A stretch of 64,000 nt of DNA, from NCBI RefSeq assembly GCF_001179985.1, contig NZ_CVSI01000028.1, positions 37,332-101,331 of the forward strand, given 5' to 3'. The notes under the pieces were generated by a model. It did no database searches and was not told the origin of the DNA. It saw nothing but the letters and a program-made list of their open reading frames with translations. A program made the translations under genes and the position numbers. Source of the stretch: Candidatus Pelagibacter communis (GTDB taxonomy: Bacteria; Pseudomonadota; Alphaproteobacteria; Pelagibacterales; Pelagibacteraceae). Below, one piece after another: positions 8,168 to 17,177 of the stretch. Within the stretch, counting starts at the first letter, position 1. The number at the start of each line of letters is the position of its first letter.

Positions 8168-9321
8168 TTAAAGTATTCTTCTAATATTTCTGCATAAATT
8201 TTAGTTAAATTTTTTAAATCTTTTAAGGATACTGCCTCATCTATCTTATGCATAGTTTTGCCAACTAAACCAAACTCAAGGCAAGGTGATATTTTTCTTA
8301 TAAATCTTGCATCAGATGTACCACCCGATGTTGATAGTTTCGGTTTAATTTTTGTAGTCTTTTTAATAATATTCTGAATTTTATAAACAAAACTACTCGG
8401 TTCACATAAAAACGCCTCTCCAGATACTTTATATTCAATTTCATATCTAGATTTTTTCTTTCCACATATCTCTGAAAAAATAGTATTTAATTTTTTCTTT
8501 AAAGATTTTGATGTATGTTTATTGTTAAATCGTATATTAAAAGTGGCCCCCGCAGAACCTGGAATAATATTATCTATATTGTTATTTATATTTATACTTG
8601 TAACTTCTAGATTAGTTGGCTGAAAATTCTTTGTACCACTATCAAATTTTATATCTTTTAATTTCTTTAAAATTTCTACTATAGTTGTAGATGGATTATT
8701 GGCTCGGTGTGGATATGCAACATGCCCTTGAACACCATTAATAACTAACTTTCCAGTTAAACTCCCCCTTCTACCAATTTTAACCATTTCACCCAATTTA
8801 TTAGGATTGGTTGGTTCCCCAACTAAACAAAAATTTATTTTTTCTTTTTTCTTTTTTAAATAATCTACTAGCTTTTTTGTTCCATTAACCGCATCGCCTT
8901 CTTCATCCCCTGTAATCAAAAAGCTTATTGAACCTTTTAAATTTTTATTTTTTGTCAAAAAAATACTTACAGCAGATACAAAAGCTGCAATTGAACTTTT
9001 CATATCGTTAGCGCCCCTTCCAATTAGATGACCATTTTTAACTTTTGGTTTAAATGGGTTTACAGTCCAGTCATTTAAATTACCTGGAGGTACAACATCC
9101 AAATGTCCAGCATAACAAAAATTTGGACCTTTATTTCCTAATCTTGCATACAAATTTTTTACGGGTTTATGTGTTTTATCTTTAAAGGTAATTATCTTAG
9201 TTTTGAAACCTAATTTTGTTAATTTTTTTTCAATAAAACTCATCACCCCTGCGTCTATAGGTGTAATAGATGGAAATCTAATTAGCTCTTTAGCTAACTC
9301 AAGCTCATTTATTTTTTGCAT
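8164..9321 (-). CDS. dapE: Succinyl-diaminopimelate desuccinylase
   Basis: 385 residues, M20 metallopeptidase family. CYAGHLDVVPPG provides the first zinc ligand (His) and the bridging region; GDEEGDA provides the general-base Glu pair; GEPT follows. It hydrolyses N-succinyl-LL-diaminopimelate to LL-DAP and succinate, on the way to lysine and peptidoglycan. It lies 2 nt after dapD and overlaps the deacylase gene by 4 nt, so the three are one transcript. Confidence 0.95.
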   Translation of the reverse strand: MQKINELELAKELIRFPSITPIDAGVMSFIEKKLTKLGFKTKIITFKDKTHKPVKNLYARLGNKGPNFCYAGHLDVVPPGNLNDWTVNPFKPKVKNGHLIGRGANDMKSSIAAFVSAVSIFLTKNKNLKGSISFLITGDEEGDAVNGTKKLVDYLKKKKEKINFCLVGEPTNPNKLGEMVKIGRRGSLTGKLVINGVQGHVAYPHRANNPSTTIVEILKKLKDIKFDSGTKNFQPTNLEVTSININNNIDNIIPGSAGATFNIRFNNKHTSKSLKKKLNTIFSEICGKKKSRYEIEYKVSGEAFLCEPSSFVYKIQNIIKKTTKIKPKLSTSGGTSDARFIRKISPCLEFGLVGKTMHKIDEAVSLKDLKNLTKIYAEILEEYFK

Positions 9322-9323
9322 TT

Positions 9324-10151
9324 TTATTCTCTTAAAAGATCGTTTACCGAAGTTTTAGATCTTGTTTTTTCATCAACTTGTTTAATTATTACTGCGCAGT
9401 ATAGCGATGCAGCTGATGAATTATTTTTATCTGGTAAGGTTCCTGGTACAACAACTGAGTAAGGAGGTATTTTACCATAAGATATTTTTCCTGACTTCCG
9501 ATCTACAATTTTAGTTGATTGACCAATGTACATTCCCATGCTCAAAACCGATCCTTCACCAACGATCACTCCTTCAACTACTTCAGACATTGCACCTAAA
9601 AAAACGTTATCTTCAATAATTGTAGGCAATGCTTGAGCCGGTTCCAAAACTCCACCAACTCCAGACCCTGCTGATATATGACAATTTTTTCCAATTTGAC
9701 AACAACTGCCAGCTCTCGCGAAGGTGTCTATCATCGTGCCCTCATCAATGTATGCGCCTATGTTTACATAGCAGGGCATCAACACAGCATTTTTACCGAC
9801 GAAAGATCCTTTTCTAACTGGAGAATTAGGAACCATTCTAAAGCCAGCTTTTTCATGATCCTCTTTTGACCAACCAGCAGTTTTACCTTTTAACAAATGA
9901 GCTTTATCATACCAACTACTATAAGGACCATTTAAATTTTCCATTGGATATATTCTAAAACTAAGCATTATTGCTTTCTTAATGTGTTGGTGAGCAATCC
10001 ATTGACCATTTATTTTTTCAGCGGCTCTAACTTTTCCGCTATCCAAGTCCGCAATTATTTGATTAATTGCACCTTTAATCTTTTGATCTGAGCTAGGACT
10101 AATTTGATCCTTAATTTCCCAGGCATCATTAATAATTTTTTCTAAAGACAT
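9324..10151 (-). CDS. dapD: Tetrahydrodipicolinate N-succinyltransferase
   Basis: 275 residues, the standard length. The C-terminal half shows left-handed beta-helix hexapeptide repeats (segments around GSFVGKNAVLMPCYVNIG and GGVLEP). It transfers succinyl from succinyl-CoA to tetrahydrodipicolinate, the first committed step of the succinylase DAP branch. It is followed at 2 nt by dapE, the partner that later removes the succinyl group. Confidence 0.96.
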   Translation of the reverse strand: MSLEKIINDAWEIKDQISPSSDQKIKGAINQIIADLDSGKVRAAEKINGQWIAHQHIKKAIMLSFRIYPMENLNGPYSSWYDKAHLLKGKTAGWSKEDHEKAGFRMVPNSPVRKGSFVGKNAVLMPCYVNIGAYIDEGTMIDTFARAGSCCQIGKNCHISAGSGVGGVLEPAQALPTIIEDNVFLGAMSEVVEGVIVGEGSVLSMGMYIGQSTKIVDRKSGKISYGKIPPYSVVVPGTLPDKNNSSAASLYCAVIIKQVDEKTRSKTSVNDLLRE

Positions 10152-10154
10152 AAT

Positions 10155-10847
10155 TTACTTGTTTTTTAATAGCCTTATTTCTTTTAGAAATAAAGATAGA
10201 TTTTCTATTTTTTGAGAAATATAATCTTTATTAGAGTCTATCTTGCCAAAATGATCATCATTAATTAGCCAAACTGTATAGCATCCTCTTTCATGACCAA
10301 TACCTAAATTTTTTGCAATATCTTCAATATAGATCGTTTCTTTTGGATCTATCTTAAATTTATTAAGCATTAGATCAAAAGTCTTTGCCTCAGGTTTTGG
10401 GACATATCCAGCATCTTGAATATCGAACACTTTATCTCTTCCAAAAAGATCATAAACTCCAAGGTGTGATAATATGTTTTCAGCGTGTTCAGCACTACCG
10501 TTAGTGAAAATAAACTTCTCCATATCTAAATTAATCAATTCATCTCTCATAATTTTATCTTCTTTCATAAAAGAGAGATCGATTGTATGTACATATTTCA
10601 AAAATTCTTGAGGTGGTATGTCATGATGTATCATCAGCCCATTTAAACTTGTGTTATACTTATAAAAATAATCAGTTTGTAATTTTTTAGCTTCATCTCG
10701 ATTTATTTTAAGTCTTTCAGAAATAAATTGCGTCATACGATTGGATACTTGGCCAAATACTTTTTCTAATGAATAATTGTTATGTTTCCCGTAACATACT
10801 CCATCAAGATCTAATAATAGATATTTCATTTTTTTTAAATCTTTCAT
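10155..10847 (-). CDS. HAD-superfamily phosphatase, pyrimidine 5'-nucleotidase type
   Basis: 230 residues. Motif I is LLDLDGVCYG with nucleophile Asp13 and Asp15; motif II is FTNGS; motif IV is IEDIAKN. This pattern matches the alphaproteobacterial pyrimidine 5'-nucleotidase-like HAD proteins (related to yeast Sdt1/Phm8). Substrate is uncertain. ATGA overlap with argB upstream supports the chosen start, although an internal ATG at residue 7 is possible. The same argB-HAD-dapD order occurs in other Alphaproteobacteria as far as I recall, suggesting a conserved but unexplained link. Confidence 0.8.
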   Translation of the reverse strand: MKDLKKMKYLLLDLDGVCYGKHNNYSLEKVFGQVSNRMTQFISERLKINRDEAKKLQTDYFYKYNTSLNGLMIHHDIPPQEFLKYVHTIDLSFMKEDKIMRDELINLDMEKFIFTNGSAEHAENILSHLGVYDLFGRDKVFDIQDAGYVPKPEAKTFDLMLNKFKIDPKETIYIEDIAKNLGIGHERGCYTVWLINDDHFGKIDSNKDYISQKIENLSLFLKEIRLLKNK

Positions 10848-11692
10848 TTTCTGATTAAAGTTCCTGATCCTTTATCTGAAAAAATTTCAAATAATATTGA
10901 ATGTTTTTTTCTTCCATCAATTATTGCAACAGCGGTTACTCCATTGTTAATAGCGTCTAAACATGTATTAATCTTTGGTATCATTCCCTCAGTTATTGTT
11001 TCATCTTTTATCATCTCTAAAATTTTGGAAGAGGAAACTTCTTGTATTAGCTTTTTATTTTTGTCTAAAACTCCTTCTACATTAGTCATTAAAAGCAATC
11101 TTCTTGATTTGAGCGATTTAGCTATTGCACCTGCAGCAGTGTCTCCGTTTATATTATAAGTTTGTAGATCTTTTCCTAATCCTAAAGGAGAAATGATAGG
11201 AATAAGGTTTTCATTTAATATTTTATTAATAACATCAACCTCAATTTTTTTAGGCACACCTACAAAACCCAATTCACTTGACTCTGGATCAACATGAATA
11301 ACATTGTTACTTTTTGTATTAATTGGAACACCTTTTGTCCCTTTTTCTTCTAATGATTTAACGATATCATTGTTAAAATCTATAAGAACATTTTCTACTA
11401 TATTTATGATTTTTTTGTCAGTTACCCTTAAACCTCTTATAAATTTTGATTTGATGTTTGATTTATCTAATTCTCTTTTTATCCTAGGGCCTCCACCATG
11501 TACTACAATAACAGAAAGCCCTAACTCGTTTAATATATTTAAATCAGATATAAAATTATTGAAAATTTCTCTGTCAATGAATACGTTACCGCCATATTTT
11601 ATTACTATTAATTCATTTTTATATTTGTTAACGTATTTTTGAACTTCCTCGATAGGAGGACCATCATTAGGTAAAATTTTTTCTAGTTCCAT
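10844..11692 (-). CDS. argB: Acetylglutamate kinase
   Basis: 282 residues, amino-acid-kinase fold. IKYGGNVF near residue 33 binds ATP phosphates (here Gly-Gly-Asn in place of the common Gly-Gly-Asn/Ala), VVHGGGPRIKREL binds acetylglutamate, and an arginine-sensing N-terminal helix precedes them, as in the hexameric, feedback-inhibited type. It phosphorylates N-acetylglutamate in arginine synthesis. Its ATG starts 1 nt after the yidC stop, so it is read from the rpmH-yidC transcript. Confidence 0.95.
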   Translation of the reverse strand: MELEKILPNDGPPIEEVQKYVNKYKNELIVIKYGGNVFIDREIFNNFISDLNILNELGLSVIVVHGGGPRIKRELDKSNIKSKFIRGLRVTDKKIINIVENVLIDFNNDIVKSLEEKGTKGVPINTKSNNVIHVDPESSELGFVGVPKKIEVDVINKILNENLIPIISPLGLGKDLQTYNINGDTAAGAIAKSLKSRRLLLMTNVEGVLDKNKKLIQEVSSSKILEMIKDETITEGMIPKINTCLDAINNGVTAVAIIDGRKKHSILFEIFSDKGSGTLIRK

Positions 11693-13369
11693 TTAAGAAG
11701 CGGTTTTAACAGTAGTTCTTTTCATAATTACATACTGTTGGGCCATAGTAAGAATATTGTTTGCGGTCCAATACAGCACAAGTCCTGATGGAAAAGGAGC
11801 TAAAATTATTGTTAAAAATAATGGAAAGAACATAAAAATTTTTTTTTGAATTTCATCCTGAGGGGCTGGATTTAGTTTCTGCTGTAGCCACATTGTAAAT
11901 CCCATCATCACTGGAAGGGCCCCAATAATCATGAAAGATGGTGGATCCCATGGAATTAAACCAAATAAATTAAAAATTGAGGTTGGGTCCTTTTCAGACA
12001 AATCTTTTATCCATCCAAAAAATGGCTGATGTCTCATTTCAATTGTTACAAATAACATTTTATAAATTGCAAAGAAAAAAGGTATAGAAATTAAAATTGG
12101 CAAACAGCCTGATACTGGGTTGATACCTTCTTTCTTATATAGTTGCATCATTGCCTGTTGTAATTTCATTTTATCATCTTTGTGAATTTCTTTAAGTCGA
12201 GCCATCTCGGGTTGAACTAACTTCATACGGCTCATTGATTTAAAAGCATAATTATTTAATGGAAAAAATGCTAATCTTAAACAGACAGTTATTAGTATTA
12301 TTGCAATTCCATAATTACCTGCGAGTTTAAAGAAATAATCATTTAAAAAAAATAGAGGTTTTACTATCCAATAAAACCAACCCCAATCAATAACAAGATC
12401 AAACTTTTTAAGACCTAAACTTTCATTATAACCATCGATAACATTTACTTCTTTTGCTGCAACAACCACATTAACAATATTACTAATTTGGGCATTTGGT
12501 TTAGAGTCATAGGAGTCTGTTTCTATGTAGTTTACTTTGAATTTTTCATTATATTCAAAATCTGCTCTAAACTTTTTGTTTTTTTGTGGAATTATACTTG
12601 TTAACCAATATTTATCAGTTATACCTAAAAAACCACTATCAGCATTTTTTGAATATTTTTTTTCTAAGATGTCTTTGTAATCTTTTTCAATTAGTTGATC
12701 ATCTAAAACTCCAAGAGGCCCCTCATGTAAAATAAAGAAGTCTATAATCTCTGGAATTTTAGTTCTAATAATCTGTGCGTATGGATAAAAACTGTAAATT
12801 TTGTCTGAATCATTTTTTATTTTTTGCTCTATGGTGAATAAATATTGATTGTCAATTTTTATAATCTTCTCAAAAGTTAATCCCTGACTATTTTTCCAAA
12901 TAAGAGTTACATCATTATTTGGGGTTAGTTTTGAATTACCTTCAATTTTCCAAATTGATTTGTTATTAGGAATATCTATATTTTTATTGTTAGATACCCA
13001 GCCAGACTCAATATAATAACCATTTGATGTTGCTTTGGGATTTAATAAAGTTACAGATTGATCAGAATCGAGTTGAGTTTTATATTTTTTAAAAATTAAA
13101 TCATCTATAGTTGCACCATTTAATGAAATTGAGCCCTTAATACTTTCATTTTCAAAATAAAATCTGCCATCTAACTTTAAAGCTTCTTTTCTAGAAAGAT
13201 TGGTAATTTTTTCGTTAGTATCTATACTTGGAGCATCACTACTGTTAACAATTTTTTCTTTTTCTTTTCTCTTTTTTATTTCTTCCGGTGAAGGTTGAAA
13301 AAACAAGCTCCATATTACTATGATAGCAAGACTGAGAGATATAGCGGCTATAATATTTTTTGTGTCCAT
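11693..13369 (-). CDS. yidC: Membrane protein insertase YidC
   Basis: 558 residues. N-terminal signal-anchor helix at about 5-25, a large periplasmic beta-sandwich domain to about residue 340, then the conserved five-helix insertase core with GNYGIAIILITV, the Arg-containing groove region near RLAFFPLNNYAFKSM and a basic C-terminus. It inserts membrane proteins alone or with SecYEG. It is preceded at 2 nt by yidD, in the classic rpmH-rnpA-yidD-yidC order. The GTPase gene engB (yihA), often found between yidC and argB, is absent here. Confidence 0.97.
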   Translation of the reverse strand: MDTKNIIAAISLSLAIIVIWSLFFQPSPEEIKKRKEKEKIVNSSDAPSIDTNEKITNLSRKEALKLDGRFYFENESIKGSISLNGATIDDLIFKKYKTQLDSDQSVTLLNPKATSNGYYIESGWVSNNKNIDIPNNKSIWKIEGNSKLTPNNDVTLIWKNSQGLTFEKIIKIDNQYLFTIEQKIKNDSDKIYSFYPYAQIIRTKIPEIIDFFILHEGPLGVLDDQLIEKDYKDILEKKYSKNADSGFLGITDKYWLTSIIPQKNKKFRADFEYNEKFKVNYIETDSYDSKPNAQISNIVNVVVAAKEVNVIDGYNESLGLKKFDLVIDWGWFYWIVKPLFFLNDYFFKLAGNYGIAIILITVCLRLAFFPLNNYAFKSMSRMKLVQPEMARLKEIHKDDKMKLQQAMMQLYKKEGINPVSGCLPILISIPFFFAIYKMLFVTIEMRHQPFFGWIKDLSEKDPTSIFNLFGLIPWDPPSFMIIGALPVMMGFTMWLQQKLNPAPQDEIQKKIFMFFPLFLTIILAPFPSGLVLYWTANNILTMAQQYVIMKRTTVKTAS

Positions 13370-13371
13370 AA

Positions 13372-13614
13372 TTATTTTTTATTTTTTAAAGGTCTGTAAC
13401 CTTCCCCTCCACCTAAAAATTTAATTGGATGACAAGTTATTAATCTTAGAATGCCTTTAAAAGATCCTTTAAAAGGTCCATAAGTTTTTAAACAATCAAT
13501 AAAGTAATCCGAACAAGATGGAAAATATCTACAGTTACTCCCTAACAAAGGTGAAATTAGATATTGATAAAATTTAATAATTTTTATTAGTATTATATTA
13601 ATAAATTTTATCAT
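13372..13614 (-). CDS. yidD: Membrane protein insertion efficiency factor YidD
   Basis: 80 residues. Family signature YQYLISPLLGSNCRYFPSC is complete, with the later RLITCHP and GGGEGYRP motifs. It is an amphipathic membrane-associated protein that helps YidC-dependent insertion. ATGA overlap with rnpA (13611-13614) and 2-nt spacing to yidC. Confidence 0.95.
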   Translation of the reverse strand: MIKFINIILIKIIKFYQYLISPLLGSNCRYFPSCSDYFIDCLKTYGPFKGSFKGILRLITCHPIKFLGGGEGYRPLKNKK

Positions 13615-13952
13615 AAAATTTTTTTAAAATCTAAAAGCATTGTTTCTTTAATATCACTGTACTTACTATCTAAAACATTTTTTTTAGCAATAATTAAGTA
13701 TGAATATTTTAAATTAATCTTGATAGATTTTAAAATACAGTTAATTATATTTTTCAATCTTCTTTTAATTTTATTTCTTTGGACTGCTTTTCCAAGTTTT
13801 CTTTTCGCAATAATACTTATATTTAGTGTATTATTGTTTTTATATAATAACTTCTTAAAAAAAATTGTAGAATAATAATTATTTATTTTCTTGCCAGATA
13901 AAATTTTTTGGAAATCTTCATTTTTTGAAAGACTTAAAATTTTAATACCCAT
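13611..13952 (-). CDS. rnpA: Ribonuclease P protein component
   Basis: 113 residues. The RNR motif is present as AVQRNKIKRRLKNII near residues 54-68, and the protein is very basic. It supports the catalytic RNA in 5' maturation of tRNAs. Sequence is divergent outside the motif, as usual. The start shares one base with the rpmH stop (TAATG). Confidence 0.9.
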   Translation of the reverse strand: MGIKILSLSKNEDFQKILSGKKINNYYSTIFFKKLLYKNNNTLNISIIAKRKLGKAVQRNKIKRRLKNIINCILKSIKINLKYSYLIIAKKNVLDSKYSDIKETMLLDFKKIL

Positions 13953-14086
13953 TATACGGTCAGTTTTCTTCTACCTTTTTTTCTTCTCCGTGATAGCAGT
14001 TTTCTCCCACCTTTTGTTTTCATTTTAGATCTGAAACCGTGACGTCTTTTTCTAACAAGTCTGCTTGGTTGATATGTTCTTTTCAT
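13952..14086 (-). CDS. rpmH: 50S ribosomal protein L34
   Basis: 44 residues, found by my own translation. It begins [19 protein letters not shown] and ends in a run of Arg/Lys, which is unmistakably bL34. It heads the minus-strand unit rpmH-rnpA-yidD-yidC-argB and so probably sets its transcription. No Shine-Dalgarno is seen before the ATG. Confidence 0.97.
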   Translation of the reverse strand: MKRTYQPSRLVRKRRHGFRSKMKTKGGRKLLSRRRKKGRRKLTV

Positions 14087-14147
14087 AGGTAATATTAAAA
14101 TTTTCGGTAGTTATAGAAAATATATATGTATAAGTACAGAAAATTTT

Positions 14148-14153
14148 TATAAT
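14148..14153 (+). promoter_or_regulatory. Perfect -10 element close to the start of the VTT-domain gene
   Basis: TATAAT at 14148-14153 lies only 10 nt before the ATG at 14164, so a transcript from it would have a leader of a few bases at most. The match could be chance in AT-rich DNA; no clear -35 is seen. Confidence 0.35.
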
Positions 14154-14163
14154 ACTTCAACAT

Positions 14164-14880
14164 ATGGAAAATACAAAAAAATTAAAAATTTATTTAGGTA
14201 TTTCGTATGTAATTTTGATATCCACATTCTTATATTATTTTTTCAGTAAATTTTCTTTGCAAGAGCTCTCAAGTTACGATTTTATAAAAAACAATGTAGA
14301 CTATTTTTCTAATCTAAAAAGTAAGAATTATTTTACATTAATAGTAATTTTTTTTCTCTTTGTAGTTATCTGGGTTTTGTTACTAGGTTTTGGATCACCA
14401 GTCGCTTTAGCATCAGGTTTTATATTTGGAAAATGGATTGGGACAATCTTAATTGCGATATCTCTGTCAATTGGCTCTTTATTACTTTATATAATTACTA
14501 TTTTCTTCTTCAAAGATTTAGTTCACCAAAAACTTGGTAATCGAATGATTTTTTTAAAAGAATTATTTAATAAAAATGAATTTTTGTATTTTTTAATTTA
14601 TAGATTTGTAGGTGGAGTACCTTTTTTTATAGCTAATACACTTCCTGTTATATTTAATGTTAAATTAAAAAATTATTTTTTAGGAACTTTAATTGGGATG
14701 ATTCCACAATTGTTTATTATGGTTTCAATTGGAAGTGGTCTTGAAAAGATTATTGATGCAAATACTACTCCACCTTCATTTTTTGAAATAATTTTATCTA
14801 AAGATATATATTTACCTCTTATAGCCTTCTTGCTCATAGTAATAATTAGTGTTTTTTTAAAAAAGAAATTATATAAGTAA
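14164..14880 (+). CDS. TVP38/TMEM64-family (VTT domain) membrane protein
   Basis: 238 residues with about six hydrophobic segments. The VTT-domain core is clear: GSPVALASGFIFG near residues 80-92, YRFVGGVPFFIANTLP with the reentrant loop, and LGTLIGMIPQLFIMVSIGSG. VTT/DedA proteins are proposed phospholipid scramblases or flippases in the inner membrane. It is single, divergent from rpmH and convergent with tRNA-Thr. Confidence 0.85.
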   Translation: MENTKKLKIYLGISYVILISTFLYYFFSKFSLQELSSYDFIKNNVDYFSNLKSKNYFTLIVIFFLFVVIWVLLLGFGSPVALASGFIFGKWIGTILIAISLSIGSLLLYIITIFFFKDLVHQKLGNRMIFLKELFNKNEFLYFLIYRFVGGVPFFIANTLPVIFNVKLKNYFLGTLIGMIPQLFIMVSIGSGLEKIIDANTTPPSFFEIILSKDIYLPLIAFLLIVIISVFLKKKLYK

Positions 14881-14889
14881 AATATTCGG

Positions 14890-14962
14890 TGCCCCTTGCC
14901 CGACTTGCACGGACGACTTTTTCCTTACCATGGAAATACTCTACTACCTGAGTTAAAGGGGC
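14890..14962 (-). tRNA. tRNA-Thr (anticodon GGT)
   Basis: Read on the minus strand: acceptor GCCCCTT/AAGGGGC, D arm ACTC-AGGTAGTA-GAGT, anticodon stem TTTCC/GGAAA with loop ATGGTAA (anticodon GGT), variable AAGTC, T arm GTCCG-TGCAAGT-CGGGC, discriminator A73. All stems pair, with one T-G wobble in the T stem. CCA is not encoded (genomic CCG follows). Two departures from the canon: the D loop has AG rather than GG at 18-19, and the T loop has G rather than T at 55. Confidence 0.93.
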
Positions 14963-15059
14963 TTCTAACAATCAATAAATTTACTGTATAAAATTAATTT
15001 TTTCAAATTATTGCCTTATTTTTTTTTTTTAATATAAGTATTATTTTTAAAAAAATTTT

Positions 15060-15254
15060 ATGGGAATTCATTACGATTATAAATCCACACGAGGGGCAAA
15101 GGCTATGGAAAAGCAAGCTAAGAGAGAGAAAAAGCTTGCCGAGAAAAGAGCAAAAAAACAGCTTAAGGCTGGCTTAAATAAAAAAGAGGAAGAAACGTTC
15201 CCAATCGATCAAGTAGTCACATTAGAACACTTAACAAATCCTGAAAAAAAATAA
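15060..15254 (+). CDS. Small highly charged protein, unknown function
   Basis: 64 residues, beginning MGIHYDYKSTRGAKAMEKQ, with an alternating Lys/Arg/Glu stretch at about 14-46 that should form a long charged helix, and an acidic/neutral tail. I do not recognise the family. No membrane segment, Cys or signal peptide. It is followed after 5 nt by another tiny basic ORF and then dcd, on the same strand. The coherent start, charge pattern and tight spacing suggest a real gene; nucleic-acid or ribosome binding would fit its charge but is inference. Confidence 0.6.
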   Translation: MGIHYDYKSTRGAKAMEKQAKREKKLAEKRAKKQLKAGLNKKEEETFPIDQVVTLEHLTNPEKK

Positions 15255-15259
15255 CAAGA

Positions 15260-15370
15260 ATGAATAATAAAAGAAAGCCCTCAAAGCTTGATCTTGAAAG
15301 GGCTTTACGTCAAAACTTAAGAAAAAGAAAAATTTTTAAAAAACCAAAAAAAAAAAATGATACTAAATGA
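15260..15370 (+). CDS. Tiny basic protein upstream of dcd, unknown function
   Basis: 36 residues, below usual ORF cut-offs: MNNKRKPSKLDLERALRQNL, then a Lys/Arg-rich tail ending NDTK. It starts 5 nt after the previous small gene and its last 14 nt overlap the dcd start. A run of 12 A (15346-15357) lies at the junction. The KLDLERALRQNLRKRK core could be an amphipathic helix. I do not recognise it. The spacing and the compact genome favour a real gene, but it could also be a leader peptide. Confidence 0.5.
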   Translation: MNNKRKPSKLDLERALRQNLRKRKIFKKPKKKNDTK

Positions 15371-15908
15371 TAAACAAATAAAAAAGTTATCAGAAGAAGA
15401 AGAAATGATAACACCTTTCGTCTCAGAAAGTATATCAAAAGGTATAAGTCATGGACTCAACTCTTTTGGTTATGATTTAAGATGTGGCTCAGAATTTAAA
15501 ATATTTACAAATATAAAAGGTGCTACAGCCGACCCAAAAAATTTCAGCGAGGATAATTTTGTGACAGTTAAAGGTAAAGAGTTCATATTAATACCTCCAA
15601 ATTCGTTTGCACTAGCAAGTAGTTTAGAATATTTTAAAATGCCAAGAAATGTCACAGGACTTGTTACAGCTAAATCTACTTATGCAAGATGCGGACTAGG
15701 CACTCCTCCAACAGTTTTAGAAGCAGGATGGCATGGAAATTTAGTTTTAGAGTTTTCTAATCACACAAGTAATTCTATTAAACTTTATGCCGATAGTGGC
15801 GCTGCGCAAATACTATTTTTTAAAGGAGATCAACCGGAGGTTTCTTACTCAGATAGAAAAGGTAAGTATCAAGGCCAAGTTGGAATTACTTTAGCAAAAT
15901 CAAAATAA
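15357..15908 (+). CDS. dcd: dCTP deaminase
   Basis: 183 residues, trimeric dUTPase fold. Motifs seen: SYGYDLR-like NSFGYDLRCGSEF near 36-48, the KSTYARCGL region with its catalytic surroundings, and EAGWHGNLVLEFSN. It deaminates dCTP to dUTP for dTTP synthesis (the monofunctional type, by overall similarity). It directly abuts murA: the stop ends at 15908 and the next ATG is at 15909. Confidence 0.95.
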   Translation: MILNDKQIKKLSEEEEMITPFVSESISKGISHGLNSFGYDLRCGSEFKIFTNIKGATADPKNFSEDNFVTVKGKEFILIPPNSFALASSLEYFKMPRNVTGLVTAKSTYARCGLGTPPTVLEAGWHGNLVLEFSNHTSNSIKLYADSGAAQILFFKGDQPEVSYSDRKGKYQGQVGITLAKSK

Positions 15909-17177
15909 ATGAAAAGATTTTTAATAAATGGCCCTAATAAAGGTGTTAAGGGTGAAGTTAATGTAAGTGGTGCTAAAAATTCTTGTTTGCCTCTAATGGC
16001 AGCTTCAATTTTGTTTAAGAAAAAGGTTATTTTGAGAAATGTACCTTTTGTGAAGGATGTTTTGACCATGAAAGATTTACTTATATCTTTAGGTTCAAAA
16101 GTTGAGCTAATAAAAGAAAAAAAAATTATTAAAATAACAAATAACAAAAAACATAAATTGATTGTTCCATACAATTTGGTTTCTACTATGAGAGCGGGCG
16201 TTTTAACAATGGGACCTTTATTAGCCAGATATCCAAAAAGTAAAATTAGAGTCGCTTTAGGCGGAGGTTGTGCTTTAGGTATTAGAGACACTTCTTGGCA
16301 TCTTTCAGGATTTAAAAGTCTTGGTGCAGATAATACTCTTAAAAGAGGTTATGTTAATATTTACTCAAAAAATGGTTTAAAAGGGAATGTTTTTAAATTT
16401 CCAAAAGTTACTGTTACGGGAAGTTCAAATTTGATTATGGCATCAGTGCTTATAAAAGGAGAACACATAATCAAAAATATTTCAATAGAACCTGAAGTAA
16501 AAGATTTGATTAAATTTTTAAATAATTCTGGGGCACAAATAAAGTTTATAGGAAAAAGATCTATAAAAATTCAAGGTGTTAAAGAATTTATAAATGGCGA
16601 TCATACTATTATTGGTGATAGGATTGAAGCTTTTAGTTACTTATGTGTAGCTGCGATAACAAATGGAAGAATCAAAGTAAAAAAAATTGATCCCAAATAC
16701 TTAAATGCAGAATTAAGAATATTAAAAAAAATCGGATACAAAATAGAAACAAATGCGAATTCAATAATGGTTTCACCAGGAAAAAAAACAAAACCTACAT
16801 CAATTAAAACTGGTCCTTGGCCGCAATTTGCCACCGACAATATGCCAATCATTTTAGCAGTTTTAACAAAGGTGTCTGGAAAAAGTGTAATTGAAGAAAA
16901 AATTTTCTCCAATAGATTTATGGCAGTACCAGAATTAAAAAGAATGGGTGCAAAAATATCAATAAAAAAAAATAAGGCATTTATTATTGGACAAAAAAAA
17001 TTAAATGCCGCAGATTGTATTTCATCAGATTTAAGAACTACATTTTCAATAATCTTAGGAGCAATATCGGCTGAGGGATCTTCTACAATATCTAGAATTT
17101 ATCATGGTTTAAGAGGCTATGAAAACCTACAAATCAAGCTCAAAAAATTAGGTATTAAAATTAAATTAAAAAAATAA
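15909..17177 (+). CDS. murA: UDP-N-acetylglucosamine 1-carboxyvinyltransferase
   Basis: 422 residues, EPT transferase fold. N-terminal GAKNSCLPLMAASIL, and the active loop ALGGGCALGIRD with Cys121 in the catalytic position (fosfomycin target; Asp would give resistance). It adds enolpyruvate to UDP-GlcNAc, the first committed step of peptidoglycan. The loop differs from the common PGGCTIG form. Stop and the next start overlap by 1 nt. Confidence 0.96.
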   Translation: MKRFLINGPNKGVKGEVNVSGAKNSCLPLMAASILFKKKVILRNVPFVKDVLTMKDLLISLGSKVELIKEKKIIKITNNKKHKLIVPYNLVSTMRAGVLTMGPLLARYPKSKIRVALGGGCALGIRDTSWHLSGFKSLGADNTLKRGYVNIYSKNGLKGNVFKFPKVTVTGSSNLIMASVLIKGEHIIKNISIEPEVKDLIKFLNNSGAQIKFIGKRSIKIQGVKEFINGDHTIIGDRIEAFSYLCVAAITNGRIKVKKIDPKYLNAELRILKKIGYKIETNANSIMVSPGKKTKPTSIKTGPWPQFATDNMPIILAVLTKVSGKSVIEEKIFSNRFMAVPELKRMGAKISIKKNKAFIIGQKKLNAADCISSDLRTTFSIILGAISAEGSSTISRIYHGLRGYENLQIKLKKLGIKIKLKK

